Shown here piece after piece: positions 59,386-64,000 of a stretch of DNA of 64,000 nt; position 1 is the stretch's first letter, and every line of letters begins with the position of its first letter. Origin of the DNA: Branchiibius hedensis (GTDB lineage: Bacteria; Actinomycetota; Actinomycetes; Actinomycetales; Dermatophilaceae); the NCBI RefSeq assembly GCF_900108585.1, contig NZ_UESZ01000001.1, positions 992,001-1,056,000 on the forward strand, read 5' to 3'. The notes beneath the pieces were generated by a model, which was not told the DNA's origin, searched no databases, and was given only the letters and a program-made list of their open reading frames with translations. A program made the position numbers and the translations under genes.

Positions 59386-60156
59386 TCACGCCGTCGGCAT
59401 CTGCCATGTCGGCCCCATCGCAGCCAGTTCGATGAGTGTCGTGTCCGGGGCGATCATCGCCAGGGTCTGTGCGAACGTCTCTGCGGGAGAGTGCATCCAG
59501 TCCAGTCGGCGAAGGTTCAGCCCGAACGGGTGCAAGGTGCCGTAGTGGATCGGCACCACGAACCGTGGCCGCACCACCGCGCACACCTCTGCCGCGCCAG
59601 CCGCGTCGAGATGCCCCGCGGACAGCCGTGGCCCCCAGCCGTGAATGGGGAGCAATGCGACGTCGATCCGGCCGCCGGCCCAGTCCGGCAGGTCCGCCAT
59701 CTCCGGGTAGGCCGCGGTGTCCCCGGCAAACCACACCCTGCCCGACGCGGCGCGCAGCAGGAAGCCATTCGCATCGCAGGGGCGCCCTGGCAATGGTCGC
59801 GCGTGATGCTCGGCCGGGACCAGTCGGATCTGCGCCGAGGTTGAGTCGGACACCGACTGCCACTGCGCAGACGTAGCGGTTGTGCGCAGGCCGCGCTCCG
59901 ATAGCCACCCCGCCACAGCAGCCGACGCGAAGATGGGCGTGGTTGGCAACTGGCGCAACGAGGCGACGTCGGCATGATCCAGGTGCAGATGGGACAGCAA
60001 GATTGCGTCGGTGTCGGCCCAGTCCGCCCGCCCTGGCGGGGGAGTGACTCGTCGCAACAGGCCGACGTGGTTGCGCAGTAACGGATCGGTGAGCAACCGC
60101 GCCCCGTCGAGGTCGATGACGACCGTCGAGTGTCCGAGCCACCGGATGCGGATCAT
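59386..60156 (-). CDS. MBL-fold metallohydrolase (UlaG-like)
   Basis: A 256-aa metallo-beta-lactamase-fold protein. Metal-binding LLSHLHLDHADV (H-x-H-x-D-H), FAGDTAAYPEMADL with the bridging Asp, and VPIHYGTLHPF with the final His. N-terminus MIRIRWLGHSTVVIDLDG is typical of UlaG/NAPE-PLD-like subfamilies. The substrate is unknown. Its start overlaps the stop of the upstream phosphodiesterase by 4 bp, so the two are coupled. Confidence 0.9.
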   Translation of the reverse strand: MIRIRWLGHSTVVIDLDGARLLTDPLLRNHVGLLRRVTPPPGRADWADTDAILLSHLHLDHADVASLRQLPTTPIFASAAVAGWLSERGLRTTATSAQWQSVSDSTSAQIRLVPAEHHARPLPGRPCDANGFLLRAASGRVWFAGDTAAYPEMADLPDWAGGRIDVALLPIHGWGPRLSAGHLDAAGAAEVCAVVRPRFVVPIHYGTLHPFGLNLRRLDWMHSPAETFAQTLAMIAPDTTLIELAAMGPTWQMPTA

Positions 60157-62234
60157 GTATCGCCGTTCAGCGCAGCGCGCCAGCGATCGAACTGTTGGTG
60201 CAGCGCCACCGGTCCAACGGCGATGGCTGCCCCGTCGACCTCGGTGAGCAGGTCAGCGTGGAGCGGCCAGGCCGCCGGGTGCACCAACAAAGCATGGTTC
60301 TGCGGCCCACCGATTCCGCCGTGCGAGCCGACCTGATTCTCGAAGGCGTGGATCCGGCCGCGCTCATCCACGGTGGAAATGATGACGAGGTCACCCGAGC
60401 GGGACACGCCGTGCAAGCGGATCAGGTCGGGCGCCGTACGCGAGGGATAACCCACCAAGGGGTCGTCACCGTCGACCGCACCGGTCACGAGTGCTCGAGC
60501 ACCGGTGGGGCCGAAGACGATCGGCTCGTGGTCTTCGTTGGTCACCATCACCAGGCCGACACCGGGCGTCGCGACCAGACCGGGGATCAGCCGGGGCCAG
60601 TGCTGGGTGACCTCGCCCAGCGTCGGTCGGTGGGGAAGTCTGGGAAACCAGACCATCCCCAGGTTGCCCCCGCCGGTCACCGCGACCTCGGGCAGCTCCG
60701 AGGGCGCGTCGTCCTTGTCCCGGTCGGGACCAAGAACCGGGCCGTCAGGCATCCGGTCGCCCTTGGACACCAGGGAATTGATCAGCGCGTTGATCGGCCC
60801 CCACTCTTCACCAGCAGTGTGGGCAAGCACCGAAACGTGATCGGACTGCGCGGTCATCAACGACGCCACGTGGTCGGGTAGAGCGGTCCCGGTCAGTTGC
60901 GCGAACGTGTCGCCCAGGCTCTGCCCGTGATCGGAAATCACCACCAACTCGTATTCGCGATTGCTGGAGTGCGCCACCTGTTGCAACAACGCGAGCGCAC
61001 CGTCGAGTCCTTCGAGAGCACGCATCGACTCAGGCCGTTCCGGACCGGCATGGTGGGCGATCTCGTCGTAGTCCACGAAGTCGACGAAGATGATCGGCCG
61101 CCCCGCTGCCATCTCCTGGGCGATCAGGGACAGATTCAGTTTGCGCAGTAGCACGTTGGTGAGTCCGCGCAGCGCGACGTAGCTGCCCGAGCGGGAAATC
61201 CGAGGTTCCACGCCGCGGACCTTCTGGCGGCGCGCCTGGTAGAGCTCCTTGATCATCTCGCCGACGGTGAGCACGAGCGCACCCGGCAGCAGGAACGGGC
61301 GGGAGAAGAAGTTGACGTACGTCGCGCCCGACCCCAAGCCGCGACTACCCGTTGCGTGGCTGATGGTCAGATAGGCCTGGGACGCTTCGCCGCCGAACGT
61401 CGTACTGATGGCCGTGCCGCCGTCGCGCAGCAGACCCCGCCCGGGTACGAACCGGTTCTCGATCAGCCGGGCATCCGACGGGCGGCTCACGGCCAGGAGG
61501 CGTCCCGATTCCCTGTCCCACCAACGGAATGCAGGCACCTGAGCATCGTCGCCGTGGAGGACGCCGGCCATGGTCGCCGGAGTGGTCGACGGGATGGTCT
61601 TCCACCAGGTGTCCATCCGATGCGTGCTGCCCAACCAACGAGCCAGATTCGGTGCCTGGCCTGCCTCGATGGCGCGGTCCAGGACCTGCGGGGAGACACC
61701 GTCGAGTTGCACGACCAACAGACCACGTCCCCCGGTACGCGCTGTGGTGCGTCGTCTGGTCGCCGCCCCCACGATGTAGCCGCTGTCGGTCGAGCCCACC
61801 AGCCACCGGCCCAACGCCAGAATCGCGGCCGCCACGATCAGGGCCTGCCCCACCTGCCACCAGCCGACCCCGGAGCCACCGACCGCGACGAGCACCACGA
61901 CGCCGAAGAGAGCCAGTTGCGCGCCCAGGCCGAGCACCATGGCCAGGATGGCGCTGCCGCGCGCAGCGATGCGACGCAGGATGGGGCTGAGGACCAGTTC
62001 CATCAGCGCGAAGCCCACGGCCAGCGCCAGGAGGAGCAGCGGGAAGCTGCGCACGGACTCGATACCGGCGACCGCCAGCCCAGCGCTGAAGGCGACACCT
62101 GCCACCAGCACCGACCAGAGCGCACTGGCCACGTCCCGCAGGAGGGGCAGGGCAGGGGATCGCGAACGGCCAGCTTCTTGGTCGGCCCAACCCGAGCGTG
62201 GCAGTGGCGTCACGCCCTCATCCTGCCAAGGCAT
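60153..62234 (-). CDS. Membrane-anchored alkaline-phosphatase-superfamily phosphodiesterase
   Basis: A 693-aa protein. Four hydrophobic helices (about residues 30-145) precede a large type I phosphodiesterase domain with VVQLDGVSPQVL (metal Asp), IPSTTPATMAGVLHG (Thr nucleophile), FVDFVDYDEIAHHAGPE (Asp/His), VVISDHGQSLGD (Asp-His) and QVGSHGGIG (last His). Homologues are often labelled 'phage holin family' because of the N-terminal helices; it is not a holin. The substrate is probably a nucleotide or phospholipid headgroup on the membrane. Start ATG 62234 or GTG 62213. It is followed by and coupled to the MBL gene. Confidence 0.87.
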   Translation of the reverse strand: MPWQDEGVTPLPRSGWADQEAGRSRSPALPLLRDVASALWSVLVAGVAFSAGLAVAGIESVRSFPLLLLALAVGFALMELVLSPILRRIAARGSAILAMVLGLGAQLALFGVVVLVAVGGSGVGWWQVGQALIVAAAILALGRWLVGSTDSGYIVGAATRRRTTARTGGRGLLVVQLDGVSPQVLDRAIEAGQAPNLARWLGSTHRMDTWWKTIPSTTPATMAGVLHGDDAQVPAFRWWDRESGRLLAVSRPSDARLIENRFVPGRGLLRDGGTAISTTFGGEASQAYLTISHATGSRGLGSGATYVNFFSRPFLLPGALVLTVGEMIKELYQARRQKVRGVEPRISRSGSYVALRGLTNVLLRKLNLSLIAQEMAAGRPIIFVDFVDYDEIAHHAGPERPESMRALEGLDGALALLQQVAHSSNREYELVVISDHGQSLGDTFAQLTGTALPDHVASLMTAQSDHVSVLAHTAGEEWGPINALINSLVSKGDRMPDGPVLGPDRDKDDAPSELPEVAVTGGGNLGMVWFPRLPHRPTLGEVTQHWPRLIPGLVATPGVGLVMVTNEDHEPIVFGPTGARALVTGAVDGDDPLVGYPSRTAPDLIRLHGVSRSGDLVIISTVDERGRIHAFENQVGSHGGIGGPQNHALLVHPAAWPLHADLLTEVDGAAIAVGPVALHQQFDRWRAALNGDT

Positions 62235-62244
62235 CGGCCATCAG

Positions 62245-63090
62245 TCAGGACGTGGGCGTCACCATTTCCTGGCCGCGCAGTTGGTCCAACCGTCGCAGCC
62301 GGTCTCGGCCGGAGTACGCCAGGCGGGACACCGCGTCTCGCAGGAGCAATTCCACGATGACCGCGGTCGAGGTGATCCCACCAAAGGGGGAGGCCGACCA
62401 ATCAGGGACCGTGAGGACGACGCTGGCGTCCGTCGCCGCGGGGGAGAGGCTGTGATCGGTGACCAGGATGACGGTCGCTTTGCGCGTTCGCGCGTAGCTC
62501 ACGACGTCGATGGTCGAGGTTTGGTAGGTCGCCACGTCGAAGGCCATCAGCACTGACCGTGCGTCGAGGTCGACCAGCAGGCTTGCGTCAGTACCGAGCG
62601 GGTCGCGAAGGAAGTGCGCTCCCGGGCGGACGGTGTTGAGCGCGGCAGCGAAGAGTTCGGCAATCGTCCCGGTGAATCGGCCTCCGACACAGAGGACTTC
62701 GCGGCTGAGATCGCACAGCGCGGTCAGCGCCGCCTCCCATTCCGAGGGGTGTTGGGCGCGCGCGGTGTCGATCACCGAGTCTGCGAGTGCCTCGGCCGCT
62801 GCGGCGATCGGACTGTTGCCACGGTCGATCTTGCGTTCCACGCGGGGGGTGCGGGCCAGGACATCGGCGGCGATCTCGTCGCGAAGTCTCAACTGAAGGT
62901 CGGCGAAACCGTTGTAGCCCAGGGACGTTGCGAAACGGACAACGGTGGGGGAGCTCACCCCGGCCGTCTTGGCCAACGCCGCCGTGCTCCCCAGGCCGGC
63001 GCGCGGGTAATCGGACAGCAGGGCCCGCCCGACCTTGCGTTCGGCGGGGCTCAGGTCGCCCATGTGCTCCCGGATCGTGTCGTTGATCAT
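62245..63090 (-). CDS. MurR/RpiR family transcriptional regulator with SIS domain
   Basis: A 281-aa regulator: N-terminal RpiR helix-turn-helix (LSPAERKVGRALLSDYPRAGLGSTAALAKTAGVSSPTVVRFATSLGYNGFADLQLRLRDEI, about 12-72) and a C-terminal SIS sugar-phosphate-binding domain (LCDLSREVLCVGGRFTGTIAELF; ARTRKATVILVTDHSLSPAA). It is translationally coupled (ATGA) to the class II amidotransferase gene upstream. An operator candidate lies upstream of that gene. It probably senses an amino-sugar or sugar phosphate; the effector is unknown. Confidence 0.93.
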   Translation of the reverse strand: MINDTIREHMGDLSPAERKVGRALLSDYPRAGLGSTAALAKTAGVSSPTVVRFATSLGYNGFADLQLRLRDEIAADVLARTPRVERKIDRGNSPIAAAAEALADSVIDTARAQHPSEWEAALTALCDLSREVLCVGGRFTGTIAELFAAALNTVRPGAHFLRDPLGTDASLLVDLDARSVLMAFDVATYQTSTIDVVSYARTRKATVILVTDHSLSPAATDASVVLTVPDWSASPFGGITSTAVIVELLLRDAVSRLAYSGRDRLRRLDQLRGQEMVTPTS

Positions 63091-63893
63091 GCAGCCAGCT
63101 CCTGGGAGTCAATCGACAACTGCAGAGAGGCCAGGTCCACCGTGCTGATGGAGTCTTCCGGAAGGGCAGTCCAGGAGTCGCTGCCCAGCCCGGTCGAGGT
63201 GAATACCCAGCCCCCGCCAGGGACGGCTCGGTAGCTCATCCGGAAGTACACCTCGGAATGGTCCAGCGGCATGTCCTCGGTGCTGAGGCCACTTGCCATG
63301 AAGTCCTCCCACGGCACCCGCGCCAGACTGCTCGAGTGGATGACGCACAGCGAATCTGCTGTGAGGGCAACGGCGTTCAAACTAGCTTCGGGGTACGCCG
63401 ATCGAAGGGCTCGCACGGTCCGCGCCGCCGCGTCCCTCAGGTCGCCGGACTCCGACAGGTGACGTCGTAACAACGTGAAGTACATCTCGCTGTCCGTCGT
63501 ACCGGTGAGGCCAGCACGCTCGTCATCGGTCAGTAGTCGTTGCAGCGAGTCGGTGGGCACGATGGATCCGTTGTGGGCCAGCGCCAGAGTCCCGTCAGAG
63601 AACGGGTGGGCGTTCATCGCAGTGACCGCCATCGAGTCAGTGGCCAGGCGTAGGTGGACTATTCGCGCAGCCGCTGGATCGGACTCCAGGACACGCCGCA
63701 ATCGGTCCTGCGTGTGCGCCGGAGAGGCATCCCGGACCCGGTGCACCGAGCCGCCAGGTGCGTCGACCCATGCAGATCCCCACCCGTCGTCATGCAGCAG
63801 GGACATCCGCTCGAAGCGTCGGGCCAGCTGTGCGCCGAGCACCCGACGGGTCGTGAGCGCGGTCGGCGTGGCGTGGGCGAGGAGTCGGCACAC
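63087..63893 (-). CDS. Class II glutamine amidotransferase
   Basis: A 268-aa Ntn-type glutaminase (YafJ/EgtC-like). The start GTG 63893 is fixed by the requirement for Cys at position 2 after Met removal (V-C-RLLAHATPT). The fold's glutamine-site residues are visible in VHLRLATDSMAVTAMNAHPF, LALAHNGSIV and GTTDSEMYF. No synthase domain is attached, so ammonia would be used by an unlinked partner, or the enzyme is a lone amidohydrolase. It is the first gene of an operon with the RpiR-type regulator. Confidence 0.9.
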   Translation of the reverse strand: MCRLLAHATPTALTTRRVLGAQLARRFERMSLLHDDGWGSAWVDAPGGSVHRVRDASPAHTQDRLRRVLESDPAAARIVHLRLATDSMAVTAMNAHPFSDGTLALAHNGSIVPTDSLQRLLTDDERAGLTGTTDSEMYFTLLRRHLSESGDLRDAAARTVRALRSAYPEASLNAVALTADSLCVIHSSSLARVPWEDFMASGLSTEDMPLDHSEVYFRMSYRAVPGGGWVFTSTGLGSDSWTALPEDSISTVDLASLQLSIDSQELAA

Positions 63894-63916
63894 AGGGCCT
63901 CCGGTTGTTAAGGCGG

Positions 63917-63932
63917 TGTAACAAAAACTACA
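63917..63932. promoter_or_regulatory. RpiR-type operator candidate
   Basis: TGTAACAAAAACTACA, with TGTA/TACA ends like the HexR (RpiR family) consensus TGTARTWWAATTACA. It is 24 bp upstream of the amidotransferase start and fits autoregulation by the RpiR-type gene of the same operon. The 100-bp region 63894-63993 is also the divergent promoter for whatever starts at 63994. Confidence 0.5.
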
Positions 63933-63993
63933 CACAGGAATTGATTCATGCGTTTGTACGAATTGTGACACTCTCTCGCGGCAGGATGAGCGC

Positions 63994-64000
63994 ATGGTGA
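63994..64000 (+). CDS. Possible start of a divergent gene, truncated by the window end
   Basis: An ATG at 63994 is preceded by AGGATGAG, a possible ribosome site, and is oriented away from the amidotransferase operon. Only seven bases are visible, so nothing can be said of the product. Confidence 0.25.

Noticed and set aside
60153-62234. Phage holin annotation for the four-helix phosphodiesterase.
   Set aside because: Only the number of helices suggests it. The catalytic phosphodiesterase motifs are complete and there are no phage genes nearby.

Overview
This is a high-GC actinobacterial chromosome segment. GTG/TTG starts are frequent, genes overlap by ATGA, and lineage-restricted families are present (SepH/DUF3071, DUF3000, DUF3710, DUF4193, DUF5998, HemQ). 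The order suhB - DUF4193 - dut - DUF3710 - OB-fold - trkA pair - APC permease - TRAM RNA methyltransferase ... dxs ... RNase D - DUF3000 - hemE - hemY - hemQ - msrB matches, from memory, the M. tuberculosis block around Rv2701c-Rv2674 and comparable Streptomyces blocks. The window is therefore mainly conserved core backbone, most likely from the order Micrococcales; family-level placement would be a guess. I see no insertion sequence, prophage or CRISPR array.

Layout. 1-7.9 kb: end of a beta-propeller protein, a GNAT/acyl-CoA-synthetase fusion, DUF5998, a phosphodiesterase, thymidine kinase and an MFS transporter. 7.9-18.2 kb: sepH, ferrochelatase, suhB, DUF4193, dut, DUF3710, an OB-fold protein, two TrkA/RCK proteins facing a KimA-like permease, and an RNA methyltransferase. 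18.2-27.8 kb: a sugar-nucleotide-type reductase, acnA, small accessory genes, a Tat-exported C39-type peptidase, a YtrA-type regulator with its membrane protein, and a TetR/DUF2236 pair. 27.9-34.5 kb: dxs, a phosphotransferase, a frameshifted CPBP protease, a glycerophosphodiesterase and an HTH-MurA fusion. 34.6-44.4 kb: fadB-fadA, RNase D, DUF3000, the haem genes hemE/hemY/hemQ, a second C39-type peptidase and msrB. 44.5-55.4 kb: a secreted nuclease, a polymerase-ligase repair pair, a hydrolase, a reductase, PPK2, glgX and a YihY protein. 55.4-64 kb: four tRNA genes, a deaminase, an mgtC-like gene with a structured leader, an acyl-CoA synthetase, MBL and phosphodiesterase genes, and an RpiR/class II amidotransferase operon.

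Functional links. Ferrochelatase, HemE, HemY and HemQ together indicate the coproporphyrin-dependent haem route. FadB/FadA and the acyl-CoA ligase serve beta-oxidation. The LigD-type polymerase and LigC-type ligase form a repair module. The RCK proteins and permease are probably a potassium system.

The most unusual signals are non-coding. Two intergenic copies (21958-22066 and 55890-55997) of a roughly 109-bp dyad-symmetric element each carry four 14-bp boxes with identical 30-bp spacing on each side. The mgtC gene has a leader with two mutually exclusive hairpins. Several perfect palindromes sit at regulatory positions, before acnA, ytrA-like, fadA, murA, sepH/hemH and the rpiR operon. A GGAAC-N18-GTT promoter precedes msrB. 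Two genes carry apparent single-base deletions.
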